Assembly: GCF_050496765.1 (NCBI RefSeq)
Contig: NZ_JBNWEO010000006.1
Coordinates: 1-20,356 of the forward strand
From: JAEVLT01 sp050496765
GTDB taxonomy: Bacteria > Bacillota > Bacilli > Bacillales > Cytobacillaceae
Reading direction: 5' to 3'
DNA: 20,356 nucleotides
Part shown: piece after piece, positions 1 to 7,270 of the stretch
How the letters are laid out: every line of letters begins with the position of its first letter
Numbering within the stretch: position 1 is the first letter of the stretch
The notes under the pieces: model-generated
Told to the model about the DNA's origin: nothing
Databases searched by the model: none
What the model saw: the letters and a program-made list of their open reading frames with translations, nothing else
Position numbers and translations under genes: made by a program

Positions 1-142
1 ACAAGGGACCTTGATACTGAAACGTAAAATGGCGAATGATTTCTTCAACACTAGTGGTTTTAAAAAGGATTACTACTGAAAGTACAAGAAGATATACACC
101 GAATAAAACCGCGAGTCCTGCTTTTTGGAAAACCTTTGTCAT
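1..142 (-). CDS. VanZ-like membrane protein, N-terminal part (cut by window edge)
   Basis: An open frame runs off the left edge of the window on the minus strand. It starts at an ATG with an AAAGGAG ribosome binding site eight bases upstream. The visible 47 residues begin MTKVFQKAGLAVLFGVYLL, a short basic N-terminus followed by one strongly hydrophobic segment (about residues 9-27) ending in ILFKT, then a soluble-looking stretch. A first membrane helix ending in L/I-F-K is typical of VanZ-family proteins, which are small multi-pass membrane proteins of mostly unknown role (the founding member is linked to teicoplanin resistance). Only the first helix is visible, so the family call is tentative. 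The gene is divergent from the transporter at 381, and the two share about 240 bp of intergenic DNA. Confidence 0.5.
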   Translation of the reverse strand, partial: MTKVFQKAGLAVLFGVYLLVLSVVILFKTTSVEEIIRHFTFQYQGPL

Positions 143-234
143 TGAATGAACTCCTTTCATGTAAAGAAAAAGTTGTAAATCTATTTTAACATAATGCATT
201 GGAAAATTTGAGAATAATAGGATATCCCTTTAAA

Positions 235-248
235 TTAAAGCGTTTACA
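235..248. promoter_or_regulatory. cre-like site (CcpA catabolite control)
   Basis: The 16 bases at 234-249, ATTAAAGCGTTTACAT, fit the Bacillus cre consensus WTGNAARCGNWWWCAW at all but one position (T instead of G at position 3). The site lies about 42 bp upstream of the -35 hexamer of the transporter promoter and in the shared region with the divergent VanZ-like gene. At that distance, activation or effects on either gene are both possible. This is a consensus match only. Confidence 0.5.
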
Positions 249-290
249 TAAAAACTTTTCCATTCAAAATCGACAATATTCCAAAAAGAC

Positions 291-319
291 TTGACTTCGT
301 GTCGAAAAATCGTTATATT
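291..319 (+). promoter_or_regulatory. SigA-type promoter of the NSS transporter operon
   Basis: TTGACT (291-296), a 17-bp spacer and TATATT (314-319) match the housekeeping promoter consensus. It lies 62 bp upstream of the chosen TTG start at 381, leaving room for a short leader. Confidence 0.65.
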
Positions 320-380
320 AAAATAACGAAATTATCAGAAATATTAAACAAAAATGGGTTATTTATTGGAGGGACTTCTT

Positions 381-1886
381 TTGGAAAATCGTCAGCAGTG
401 GGGTTCAAGGTATGGGTTTGTGGTTGCGGCAATCGGTTCCGCAGTTGGTTTAGGGAATATTTGGAGATTTCCAGCGGTTGCCTACGAAAACGGAGGGGGA
501 GCCTTTTTCATTCCGTATTTGTTTGCTCTATTAACCGCGGGTATTCCGATTTTGATCATGGAATTTACGATTGGCCATAAATATAGGGGATCATCGCCAC
601 TCTCCTTGTTTCGAATCAATAAAAATGCGGAATGGCTTGGATGGTGGCAAGTCTTTATTTCATTTATTATTTCCACTTATTATGCAGTGATTATTGCCTG
701 GGCCATTAAATACAGCATATATTCATTCAACACGCAATGGGGGAAGGATACAAGCGGCTTTCTTTTTGGAAAAGTTCTGCAGCTGGCTAAAAAGCCGGGT
801 GAAATTGGCGGACTTGTACCAGGTGTTGTCGTTCCGTTGCTTATTGTTTGGGCAGTTGCTCTTTTTGTTCTTTTTCGCGGTGTTTCAAAAGGGATTGAAA
901 GGATGAATAAAATTTTCATTCCAGCCCTAGTAGTGATGTTTTTGGTCATTGTCATTCGCGCCTTAACATTAGATGGAGCCAGTGAAGGGTTGAATGCCTT
1001 TTTTAAACCAAATTGGGATAAAATTCTTGATGGAAAAGTATGGGTTGCAGCATATGGACAAATTTTCTTCTCGCTCTCCATTGGATTTGCGATTATGATT
1101 ACGTATTCCAGTTATCTGCCAAAAAAATCGGACATCACAAATAATGCCTTTATTACCGGTTTTGCAAATTCCGGATTTGAGTTATTAGCAGGAATCGGCG
1201 TGTTCTCTGCGCTCGGATTTATGGCACATCAGCAAGGTGTACCAGTGGATAAGGTTGTCGAAAGCGGAGTTGGACTAGCTTTCGTTGTTTTCCCTAGCAT
1301 CATTAATGAATTCCCAGGTTTCAACGGCTTATTCGGCCTGTTGTTCTTCTTATCGCTTGTGTTTGCCGGGATGACCTCGCTTATTTCGATTATTGAAACA
1401 TATATTGCGGCGGTTCAGGATAAATTCCATGTATCCCGGGCAAAAGCTGTCTTATTCGGCGGTGTGGTGGCCACATTGATTTCGTTGCTTTTTGCTACGA
1501 ATGGCGGCTTGTATTTGCTGGATGTGACGGATTATTTCATTAATAACTTTGGCGTTGCACTTGCCGGTTTAATTGAAGTAGTGTTAGTAGCTTGGGTCTT
1601 TAAAGAACTTGGAGCTTTGCAAAAGCATGCAAATGCGGTCTCTGATATCCGCCTTGGTGCATGGTGGAAGTTTTGCCTATCTGTCATCACACCACTCGTT
1701 CTCGGTTATATGATGTTTGATTCTGTTCGCCAAAATATCAAACACAATTATGGCGATTACCCGACACAACTGATTGCGTTTTCCGGGTGGCTGGTTGTGG
1801 CAGTTACGCTTGTGGCCGGTATTCTGTTTTCCGTTAAGCGATGGAAAACAACAGCAACTGCAGTAGAAGAGAAGGAGAGTGCGTAA
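381..1886 (+). CDS. sodium-dependent transporter, NSS (SNF) family; likely amino-acid (methionine/alanine) importer
   Basis: This 501-residue multi-pass membrane protein is a sodium:neurotransmitter-symporter (NSS/SNF, LeuT-fold) carrier. Members couple Na+ entry to uptake of amino acids. The family hallmark at the N-terminus is clear: GFVVAAIGSAVGLGNIWRFP (TM1 with the unwound sodium/substrate site) followed by the N-G-G-G-A-F motif. About 11-12 hydrophobic segments follow, within the normal bacterial length. The TTG at 381 is chosen because GGAGGG lies seven bases upstream, whereas the in-frame ATG at 354 has no ribosome binding site and would add nine residues before the conserved ENRQQWG start. 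The next gene, one base downstream, encodes a MetS-like peptide. By analogy with the two-part MetPS system of Corynebacterium this carrier probably imports methionine and/or alanine. Substrate is inferred. Confidence 0.92.
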   Translation: MENRQQWGSRYGFVVAAIGSAVGLGNIWRFPAVAYENGGGAFFIPYLFALLTAGIPILIMEFTIGHKYRGSSPLSLFRINKNAEWLGWWQVFISFIISTYYAVIIAWAIKYSIYSFNTQWGKDTSGFLFGKVLQLAKKPGEIGGLVPGVVVPLLIVWAVALFVLFRGVSKGIERMNKIFIPALVVMFLVIVIRALTLDGASEGLNAFFKPNWDKILDGKVWVAAYGQIFFSLSIGFAIMITYSSYLPKKSDITNNAFITGFANSGFELLAGIGVFSALGFMAHQQGVPVDKVVESGVGLAFVVFPSIINEFPGFNGLFGLLFFLSLVFAGMTSLISIIETYIAAVQDKFHVSRAKAVLFGGVVATLISLLFATNGGLYLLDVTDYFINNFGVALAGLIEVVLVAWVFKELGALQKHANAVSDIRLGAWWKFCLSVITPLVLGYMMFDSVRQNIKHNYGDYPTQLIAFSGWLVVAVTLVAGILFSVKRWKTTATAVEEKESA

Positions 1887-1887
1887 A

Positions 1888-1992
1888 ATGTCAGGAAGCG
1901 CAATTACGATGATGGTGATCGGTATTGTTGTAATATGGGGCGGTCTAGCTGCCAGTATACTGAATGTTGTGAGAGTATCCAAAAAATCATAA
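1888..1992 (+). CDS. MetS-type small subunit of the NSS transporter (34 aa)
   Basis: This is a 34-residue single-span membrane peptide, MSGSAITMMVIGIVVIWGGL and onward to a basic tail ending VSKKS. The A-I-x-M-M then W-G-G pattern is that of the MetS family, small subunits required for activity of MetP-type NSS carriers in Corynebacterium. It has a GAAGGAGAG ribosome binding site eight bases upstream, begins one base after the transporter stop, and is followed by a good terminator, so the two genes are almost certainly one transcript. It is short enough to be missed by routine gene calling. Confidence 0.85.
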   Translation: MSGSAITMMVIGIVVIWGGLAASILNVVRVSKKS

Positions 1993-2054
1993 AGAATGAT
2001 GCCACTTGTTTTTTAAAAAGGAAAAATTGTGAGGATCTCGATTATTTAGTGTGG

Positions 2055-2095
2055 AAAAAAGGCTGTTGCATGGATGCGACAGCCTTTTTTTCAAC
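2055..2095 (+). terminator. Rho-independent terminator of the NSS/MetS operon
   Basis: The arms at 2055-2071 and 2074-2090 (AAAAAAGGCTGTTGCAT and its near-perfect complement, one G-T pair) form a stem ending in a run of seven T. It lies 63 bp after the small-subunit stop. Confidence 0.85.
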
Positions 2096-2285
2096 CTAAT
2101 CCTTTTTGGTGCAGTTCATGGTTTCTATGATAGCCGGTCAACGAGCCGATTGTAATGGATGATCCGCTTGCGTCTCTTATGAATATTTCCTTTATAAACG
2201 TCACAAGGCTGCCAACGAAGCTTTGGTGCTTACGAGACCCAGCACGATCGCAAGTTCTTTTGCGGTTACACCGGTTTCATCTTAG
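2095..2285 (-). pseudogene. possible decayed fragment of a helix-turn-helix regulator
   Basis: There is no intact gene between 2092 and 2353. On the minus strand from about 2283 one frame reads DETGVTAKELAIVLGL, which looks like a helix-turn-helix (compare T-A-K-E-L-A-x-x-L-G-L in DNA-binding proteins), and then reaches a TGA at about 2204. A different frame continues open across about 2205-2095 (SLVTFIKEIFIRD then SGSSITIGSLTGYHRNH). A frame change between two plausible protein pieces suggests a frameshifted remnant, but both pieces are short and I cannot name the parent family. Chance remains a real alternative. Confidence 0.25.
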
Positions 2286-2311
2286 TTTTTACAGGCGTTA
2301 TCTAAAGGTAG

Positions 2312-2347
2312 TATTGAAAAAGACCGCGATCTGGTCGGATCGCGGTC
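2312..2347 (-). terminator. terminator of the SDR gene
   Basis: A perfect 10-bp inverted repeat (GACCGCGATC at 2322-2331 and GATCGCGGTC at 2338-2347) with a 6-base loop is followed, reading the minus strand, by TTTTTCAATA. It lies just beyond the stop of the minus-strand SDR gene. Confidence 0.85.
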
Positions 2348-2353
2348 TGTGGG

Positions 2354-3097
2354 TTAACTTCCCTGGGTGGTTGGCCGAATGATGATTTCGTTGACTGAGG
2401 CCCATTCCGGCTGCTCAACAGCGTAAGCAATTGCATTGGCGATGTCTTCCGCTTTTAAAGGCTGGCGGGCAGATCGGCCTTTTAATGCTTCCATTGCATC
2501 CGGATCGGTAATGGTTTCAAGCAATTCAGTTTCGACCAATCCTGGGGAGATGATCGTCGTCCGAATGTTGGATGTTGGCGACAGCTCCATGCGGAGACCT
2601 TCTGTGATTGCACGAACGGCAAATTTTGTTCCGCTGTAGACGGCGCCCGCCATGCCGACGCGGTGGCCGGCAACGGAAGAAACATTCACAATGTGGCCTT
2701 CCTTTTGGTTTTCCATTGTTGGCAGGGCAGCGGCAATGCCGTTTAACACACCTTTTATGTTCACATCCACCATCCGGTTCCACTCCTCTACCTTTAATTT
2801 ATTCATAAAAGAGAGGGGCATTAAGCCGGCGTTATTGACCCAGACATCAATGCGGTGGTAATTTTTTAAAGCAAAGTCGGCCAATGCTTTCATTTCGTCT
2901 AAAGACGTCACATCGGCTGAGAAATAAGAGGCTTCGCCGCCTGCTTGCTTAATTCGTCCGACGGTTTCTTCAAGGCGTTCCGTTCTTCTTGCCGATAACA
3001 CGACCTTTGCGCCCCGCTCGGCCAGTTTTTCTGCGGCTGCTTGGCCAATGCCGCTGCTGGCCCCGGTAATGACCACAATCTTTCCTTCGATCGTCAC
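2354..3097 (-). CDS. short-chain dehydrogenase/reductase (classical SDR)
   Basis: This is a 247-residue cytosolic NAD(P)-dependent oxidoreductase of the classical SDR family (usual length about 250). The features are all present: TGASSGIG cofactor loop at residues 11-18, an A-R-R basic patch at 36-38 favouring NADPH, NNAG at 88-91, catalytic Ser at 140/141, and YSGTK with Tyr154 and Lys158. It resembles the YdfG/YdaD-type reductases acting on small hydroxy acids or aldehydes, but substrate cannot be read from sequence. The GTG at 3097 is chosen because GGAGGGA lies six bases upstream; the TTG at 3112 would overlap that site. It stands alone between its own promoter and terminator. Confidence 0.93.
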   Translation of the reverse strand: MTIEGKIVVITGASSGIGQAAAEKLAERGAKVVLSARRTERLEETVGRIKQAGGEASYFSADVTSLDEMKALADFALKNYHRIDVWVNNAGLMPLSFMNKLKVEEWNRMVDVNIKGVLNGIAAALPTMENQKEGHIVNVSSVAGHRVGMAGAVYSGTKFAVRAITEGLRMELSPTSNIRTTIISPGLVETELLETITDPDAMEALKGRSARQPLKAEDIANAIAYAVEQPEWASVNEIIIRPTTQGS

Positions 3098-3132
3098 TTG
3101 AAATCCCTCCAATAAGTAGAACCGTTTTTACC

Positions 3133-3161
3133 ATTATACTTCTTTGGTTTGTCCGTTACAA
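3133..3161 (-). promoter_or_regulatory. SigA-type promoter of the SDR gene
   Basis: On the minus strand TTGTAA (3161-3156), 17 bp, then TATAAT (3138-3133), 35 bp before the GTG start. It sits between the stop of the UPF0316 gene and the SDR gene, so the SDR gene can be transcribed on its own. Confidence 0.6.
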
Positions 3162-3178
3162 AAACCTGAAACGGCAAA

Positions 3179-3703
3179 TCAACTTTTACCATATTTCTTC
3201 ATTGATTTAACAAGGAACCCGCCTTTAAACCGTCTTGGCTCATAGGAAATAATAAAAGCTTTTGGTTCATATTCTTCAATTAAAGTCATAACCTCATTTT
3301 CTCGGCTGCGTTTTGTCAGGATTTCGAGCTGGTACCTTTTGCTGTCCCGCCCCATTCCTTCAAAAACGGTAACACCAAAGCCTTTATTCCTTAATAAATC
3401 AATCAGTTTTTCATTTAGTTCCATTAAATTAACAACCAATGAAGTGTAGCCGATCGCAAGCTTGTTTTCAATCCGTGTTCCAATATATAGTCCGACACCG
3501 AAGCCGACAGCATAAACGATCATTTCGGCAATACTTTGATGTCCGGAAAAGACCAATGAAAGACCGAAGACGTAAATCAATGCTTCAAGGATCCCGAAAG
3601 AGGAAGCAGCAACACTCATATTTTTTACTAAAAAGATGGTTCGCAATGTTAAGACAGGGACGTAGATCAATTGCAAGGCAAAAATCAAAATAATATTGAA
3701 CAT
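3179..3703 (-). CDS. UPF0316 / DUF2179 membrane protein (YebE-like)
   Basis: The 174-residue protein has three hydrophobic segments in its first about 90 residues (MFNIILIFALQLIYVPVLTL, then ALIYVFGLSLVF and MIVYAVGFGVGLYIGTRIE). A cytosolic C-terminal domain follows with GFGVTVFEGMGRDSKRYQLE and EYEPKAFIISYEPRRFKGGF. The membrane part plus a C-terminal DUF2179 domain is the UPF0316 architecture found throughout Bacillus (B. subtilis YebE); biochemical function is unknown. The ATG at 3703 is chosen because AAGGAG lies just upstream; an ATG 15 bases earlier overlaps that site. No clear terminator follows, so transcription may read into the SDR gene 81 bp downstream. Confidence 0.9.
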   Translation of the reverse strand: MFNIILIFALQLIYVPVLTLRTIFLVKNMSVAASSFGILEALIYVFGLSLVFSGHQSIAEMIVYAVGFGVGLYIGTRIENKLAIGYTSLVVNLMELNEKLIDLLRNKGFGVTVFEGMGRDSKRYQLEILTKRSRENEVMTLIEEYEPKAFIISYEPRRFKGGFLVKSMKKYGKS

Positions 3704-3799
3704 AACAGACTCCTTCATAAATGGCTTTTCATTTCAACCAAGCTATTTTAACATGGATAGCCGGGTGGAAATCAGCCCATTTTATAAATTTTTACAAAA

Positions 3800-3937
3800 A
3801 AATAAAACACCCTTGCATTGGATGTTTCAAAATTATATTTTACCCAGCTGCTTCGCCACTATTCTTAAATAAAACACCCCTGCATACGGATGTTCGCAAA
3901 ATTACATTTTTCCACTTTCTTTTAATTGGTTTGCCAC
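3800..3937. repeat. tandem partial duplication of the DUF6241 gene end and terminator
   Basis: Two related blocks start at 3800 and 3867, a 67-bp offset. Each has AAATAAAACACCC, a TGCAT core, GGATGTT, CAAAATTA and ATTTT. The second block holds the stop codon of the DUF6241 gene. In the first block the equivalent minus-strand sequence reads IVAKQLGKI then stop, matching the real C-terminus EVANQLKESGKM with a short gap. The first block is therefore a leftover copy of the 3' end of the same gene plus its terminator, probably from a collapsed tandem gene duplication. Both copies keep the hairpin. Confidence 0.7.
3867..3894 (-). terminator. terminator of the DUF6241 gene (first of two copies)
   Basis: On the minus strand AACATCC (3894-3888) pairs with GGGTGTT (3879-3873, one G-T pair) across an 8-base loop, followed by TTATTT. 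The duplicated block repeats the same hairpin at 3826-3806 with a longer T-rich tail, so the gene has two terminators in series. Confidence 0.5.
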
Positions 3938-4456
3938 TTCTTTACCAAAGTTAGTTAAGATGTACGTTTCCTCTTCCGCTTTGCTTAATTTGCCGTAGGC
4001 TTTTCCAATTGTTCCGCCTTGCAAGTTCCAAAAATAGTTATGATCGCTGATAATTTGACTGAAGTCCCCATTTTTCCATCTCGTTGCAATTTCGAGCAAT
4101 TGATCTTTCTCCTTAAAATGGCTGCTTTTTACAATCGTAAAAACCGCTTCGGCAGTTTTTGGAGTAAGGAGAGTGGCTCCCCATTTTTGATCGGCTTTGA
4201 CTTTTTGATGGGTCATTTCGTGCATCGTTTGGATTACCTCTTCTTCTGTTGACTGTTCATTAATCGTCAAGTTGGCAGTTGCTTTGCTGGGCTTCGCTGC
4301 TGCAGGTGATGGTAATTGCGCAACTTGGTTCCCGTTTTTATCGACAAAGGTGTTGCTGACAGAGCTAGGCTTATTCGGATTCAATAAAAAGAAGCCAGTA
4401 ACGATGACCGCAATCGCAACGATGGCGATGCTGGAAAAAAACAGTGTCTTTTTCAT
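3902..4456 (-). CDS. DUF6241-like membrane-anchored or secreted protein
   Basis: This is a 184-residue protein with an N-terminal hydrophobic segment (MKKTLFFSSIAIVAIAVIVT and following, residues about 4-26) that is either a signal anchor or a signal peptide. A Pro/Ala/Ser-rich linker follows (about 30-60), then a compact domain with HEMTHQKVKADQKWG near residues 79-93 and a hydrophilic helical tail. I associate the HEMTHQKV...KWG block with the Bacillus DUF6241 group, whose function is unknown. The motif is H-x-x-x-H rather than a normal HExxH zinc site, so protease activity should not be assumed. GGAGGAAAGG precedes the ATG. Its 3' end and terminator are partly duplicated downstream. Confidence 0.8.
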   Translation of the reverse strand: MKKTLFFSSIAIVAIAVIVTGFFLLNPNKPSSVSNTFVDKNGNQVAQLPSPAAAKPSKATANLTINEQSTEEEVIQTMHEMTHQKVKADQKWGATLLTPKTAEAVFTIVKSSHFKEKDQLLEIATRWKNGDFSQIISDHNYFWNLQGGTIGKAYGKLSKAEEETYILTNFGKEVANQLKESGKM

Positions 4457-4502
4457 TTTAGCCTTTCCTCCATTTTTCCAAAAATGTTAGGGGAATAACT
4501 AA

Positions 4503-4508
4503 ATTGTA
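4503..4508 (-). promoter_or_regulatory. possible extended -10 promoter of the DUF6241 gene
   Basis: On the minus strand TACAAT preceded by TGG gives an extended -10 element 47 bp before the ATG. No good -35 is seen, so this is tentative. Confidence 0.35.
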
Positions 4509-4562
4509 CCATACATCACCATCCCTGATGAGTAAAAGGCGGATTTTAATGGTAAAAAATGA

Positions 4563-4590
4563 TTGACAATCGGCGTGGAGACTTTATAAT
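4563..4590 (+). promoter_or_regulatory. strong SigA promoter of the ABC importer operon
   Basis: Perfect TTGACA (4563-4568) and perfect TATAAT (4585-4590) are separated by 16 bp. The position, 54 bp before the ATPase start, fits an operon promoter. Both hexamers are consensus, so the operon would be strongly expressed unless repressed. Confidence 0.8.
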
Positions 4591-4595
4591 TAACT

Positions 4596-4622
4596 TAAAT
4601 CCGATAAAATTAATGTGAATAA
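4596..4622 (+). promoter_or_regulatory. possible CymR-type sulfur-control box
   Basis: Right after the -10, the bases 4596-4622 (TAAATCCGATAAAATTAATG then TGAATAA) resemble, from memory, the box bound by CymR, the cysteine-metabolism repressor of Bacillus (AATTCCGAT, A/T-rich centre, GGAAT). The left half matches well; the right half has TGAAT instead of GGAAT. The location around the transcription start would suit a repressor, and a sulfonate-type importer would suit the regulon. Confidence 0.35.
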
Positions 4623-4643
4623 TAAGCATAGGTGGTTTTTTGA

Positions 4644-5429
4644 TTGATACAGATGAACCATATATACAAACGGTATGCAAACAAAGATAAACAGCCTGTT
4701 GAAATATTGCATGATATCAATTTGACAATCGAGAAAGGGCAATTCATTTCAATTTTGGGTCCATCAGGCTGCGGGAAGTCAACGCTTCTTTCGATTGTGG
4801 CAGGGTTAACAGAGGCGACGAGCGGCGAAATTCTCGTTGAAGGCAGGCAAGTTACGAAACCCGGGAAGGATCGCGGCATGGTGTTCCAGCAGGCAGCATT
4901 GTTTCCATGGCTGAATGTAACCGAAAACGTGATGTTTCCGTTAAAAAAAGAAATGTCAAAGACTGAGGCAGAAGTCCAGGCGAAAAAGTTTTTGCAAATG
5001 GTTCAGTTAAGCAAATATGTAACCCATTACCCCCATGAGCTTTCAGGCGGCATGCAGCAGCGGGTGGCGATTGCCCGGGCGCTTGCAATGAATCCTGAGA
5101 TTCTCTTGATGGATGAACCGTTTGGTGCACTTGATGAACAGACGCGGAGCCGGCTTCATGTGCAGCTTGAAAAAATCTGGATCGAAACGCAGAAAACGAT
5201 TTTGTTTGTCACTCACAGTATCTCTGAATCTCTCAAGCTTTCAGACCGGGTCATTGTGATGGGGACGAAGCCGGGAACGATTTTGCAGGATATTAAAATC
5301 GACATTCCAAGACCACGGGATCAATACAAAAAAGAAATGTTTGAGATTGAAGAATATATTATGAGCTTTTTAAAAAAGGAGATTGATAAAGTGGTAAGGG
5401 AGGAATTGGAAGATGAAGCCGGTCGTTAA
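4644..5429 (+). CDS. ABC transporter ATP-binding protein, sulfonate/nitrate/taurine type (SsuB/TauB-like)
   Basis: This 261-residue ATPase energises the importer made with the next two genes. All nucleotide-binding motifs are intact: Walker A GPSGCGKST (39-47), Q-loop around Gln82, signature LSGGMQQR (133-140), Walker B ILLMDEP (153-159) and H-loop His191. The FPWLNVTENV segment after the Q-loop is typical of the NitT/TauT family. The TTG at 4644 is taken as start because AGGTGG lies eight bases upstream; the in-frame ATG at 4653 is 17 bases from it. The 3' end overlaps the permease gene by 17 bp, implying translational coupling. Confidence 0.93.
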   Translation: MIQMNHIYKRYANKDKQPVEILHDINLTIEKGQFISILGPSGCGKSTLLSIVAGLTEATSGEILVEGRQVTKPGKDRGMVFQQAALFPWLNVTENVMFPLKKEMSKTEAEVQAKKFLQMVQLSKYVTHYPHELSGGMQQRVAIARALAMNPEILLMDEPFGALDEQTRSRLHVQLEKIWIETQKTILFVTHSISESLKLSDRVIVMGTKPGTILQDIKIDIPRPRDQYKKEMFEIEEYIMSFLKKEIDKVVREELEDEAGR

Positions 5430-6168
5430 ACGTGTCATCTTTTTCGCCATTTTGATCGGCTTGTGGGCGCTCGGCTCAGGGTTGAATCTATGGCTGCCGA
5501 CGATTTTGCCTTCACCCGCGATGGTATGGAAATCGCTTCTAACCGGATTTGCTGATAAAACGCTGCTGTATGATTTGCTGGCCAGCTTCAAACGTCTTGT
5601 CATCGGGCTTGGATTGTCACTGATCATCGGCTCGCTTCTTGGAATCCTTTTAGCAAAATCCAAAACGGCCGATGAAACCGTGGGTACACTGCTTTTGGCA
5701 TTGCAAAGTGTTCCGAGCATTGTCTGGCTGCCGCTGGCAATCATGTGGTTTGGCATGAATGAGGTTTCGGTTGTATTCGTCGTCATTTTAGGCGGAACGT
5801 TTGTGATGGCATTAAACATTCGCATGGGCTTGAAAAATGTTTCTCCATTGTTTATCAATGCGGCACGGACAATGGGCTCAAGTGGAATGAATTTGTTTTG
5901 GCGGGTCAGTCTCCCGGCGTCGATTCCTTACGTTGTGACCGGTGCCCGGCTGGCATGGGCTTTTGCCTGGCGCGCGTTGATGGCGGGGGAACTGTTGAGT
6001 ACAGGCCCCGGGCTTGGGTACACATTAAGGTATGCTTCCGATTTTGGCAATATGGGTCTTGTCATTGCCGTTATGATTATTATTGGCGTCATTGGCTCGA
6101 TTGTTGATCAACTGTTGTTCCAGCGTATTGAAAAATCGGTCTTGGCGCGCTGGGGATTGGCAGGATAA
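5413..6168 (+). CDS. ABC transporter permease, sulfonate/nitrate/taurine type (SsuC-like)
   Basis: The 251-residue protein has six likely membrane helices and the BPD_transp_1 fold. The cytoplasmic coupling loop is NAARTMGSSGMNLFWRVSLP (about residues 154-173), an EAA-like motif with the conserved G and final L-P that docks on the ATPase. Length is normal for SsuC/TauC permeases. The ATG lies inside the end of the ATPase gene and has AGGGAGGA just upstream. A 99-bp gap separates it from the binding-protein gene. Confidence 0.93.
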   Translation: MKPVVKRVIFFAILIGLWALGSGLNLWLPTILPSPAMVWKSLLTGFADKTLLYDLLASFKRLVIGLGLSLIIGSLLGILLAKSKTADETVGTLLLALQSVPSIVWLPLAIMWFGMNEVSVVFVVILGGTFVMALNIRMGLKNVSPLFINAARTMGSSGMNLFWRVSLPASIPYVVTGARLAWAFAWRALMAGELLSTGPGLGYTLRYASDFGNMGLVIAVMIIIGVIGSIVDQLLFQRIEKSVLARWGLAG

Positions 6169-6267
6169 AGGGAAGTTTCAATTTAGTTTTTTAAGTTTCT
6201 GGCTTTCAAAAGCGTACGGAGCAGGGGTTACTGCCCGTTAACGCGGGATAAAAAGGGGGAGAACAAA

Positions 6268-7260
6268 ATGAAGAGAAAAGGTTTACTTTTAGCAGGATTA
6301 TTGGCTTTATCAATGGTGCTGGCTGCCTGCGGCAATGCGGCTAAATCAGCTTCAGCGCCGAAAGAAATTGTCATCGGCTATTTTCCGAATATCAACCACG
6401 TTCCGGCAATGGTGGCGAAGGATAAAGGGTTTTATGAGAAGCGCCTTGGCGATGGAACAAAAGTGGTTTATAAAACATTTGCCGAAGGCGGTTCGTTTAT
6501 GACAGCTCTCAAGACAGGTGATATTGATGCCGGGCTTGTAGGGCCAGGACCGGCCATGAATAACTTTACGACAGGGGCAGATGTGCGTATCATTGCTGGT
6601 GCCTCTACCGGCGGAACCGTTGTACTTGCGCGAAAAGGGAGCGGCATTAAAACCGTAAATGATATTTCCGGAAAAACGTTTATTACACCAGGGGTTGGCT
6701 GCACGCATGATGTACAGTATGAAACGTACTTGAAAAAAGAAGGAATTACTTCGAAAAGAATTGGCGGTACGATGAACCATTTAACTGGGAACCCGGCACA
6801 ATATGCAAGTATGCTTCAAGCTGGAAAAATCGATATTGCGGTTGCACCAGAACCTTGGGCGGCAGTGATTGAACAGCAAACAGGGGCAGACGTTGTCATC
6901 AATTGGGATCAAATTGCTTTTGGCAAGACATTGCCTGCATCTGTATTGGTCACGACTGAGAAGAAAATCAAAGAAAATCCAAAAGTGATTGAAAAAATTG
7001 TTGCAGCCAACAAAGATGCCGTTGATTTTATCAACAAAAATCCGGAGCAGGCAAAGGAAATCGCCATTAAAGATATTAAAAAAACAACGGGGCAAACACT
7101 TGAAAAATCAGTTGTCGATCTTGCCTGGAAGCGGATCGGTTTCACTTCACAAGTGGATGAAAAGGCCATTCAGGATTTTTCCGACTCCTCGTATGAGTTG
7201 AAATTTTTAAAAGAAAAGCCCAACTTTAAAAATTTGATCGACAAGCGCTTCATTCAATAG
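6268..7260 (+). CDS. ABC transporter substrate-binding lipoprotein (SsuA/NMT1-like, sulfonate-type)
   Basis: This 330-residue binding protein would be anchored to the outer face of the membrane by a lipidated cysteine: a signal peptide runs to the lipobox L-A-A-C with Cys21. The mature part is an SsuA/NMT1-like periplasmic-binding fold, with IGYFPNINHVPAMVAKDKGF at the start of lobe 1, then GGSFMTALKTGDIDAGLVGP, GASTGGTVV and the hinge-lobe sequence GKIDIAVAPEPWAAV. These are common in proteins annotated as aliphatic sulfonate binders. No SsuD monooxygenase gene adjoins, so the ligand is not settled; nitrate, taurine and thiamine-precursor importers share the fold. AAGGGGGAG gives a strong ribosome binding site, and the separate 99-bp leader may allow higher synthesis than the membrane parts. 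A terminator follows at once. Confidence 0.92.
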   Translation: MKRKGLLLAGLLALSMVLAACGNAAKSASAPKEIVIGYFPNINHVPAMVAKDKGFYEKRLGDGTKVVYKTFAEGGSFMTALKTGDIDAGLVGPGPAMNNFTTGADVRIIAGASTGGTVVLARKGSGIKTVNDISGKTFITPGVGCTHDVQYETYLKKEGITSKRIGGTMNHLTGNPAQYASMLQAGKIDIAVAPEPWAAVIEQQTGADVVINWDQIAFGKTLPASVLVTTEKKIKENPKVIEKIVAANKDAVDFINKNPEQAKEIAIKDIKKTTGQTLEKSVVDLAWKRIGFTSQVDEKAIQDFSDSSYELKFLKEKPNFKNLIDKRFIQ

Positions 7261-7270
7261 AGCTAGATGG

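Noticed and set aside
2155..2382. 75-residue plus-strand frame
   Set aside because: No ribosome binding site; it runs through the SDR terminator and overlaps the end of that gene.
3439..3693. Plus-strand 84-residue basic frame opposite the UPF0316 gene
   Set aside because: It is a shadow of the well-supported minus-strand gene and lacks a ribosome binding site.
4500..4560. Thiamine (TPP) riboswitch upstream of the NMT1-like importer
   Set aside because: Only a short CTGATGAG-like string is seen; the conserved THI-box elements are missing and the sequence lies upstream of the promoter.
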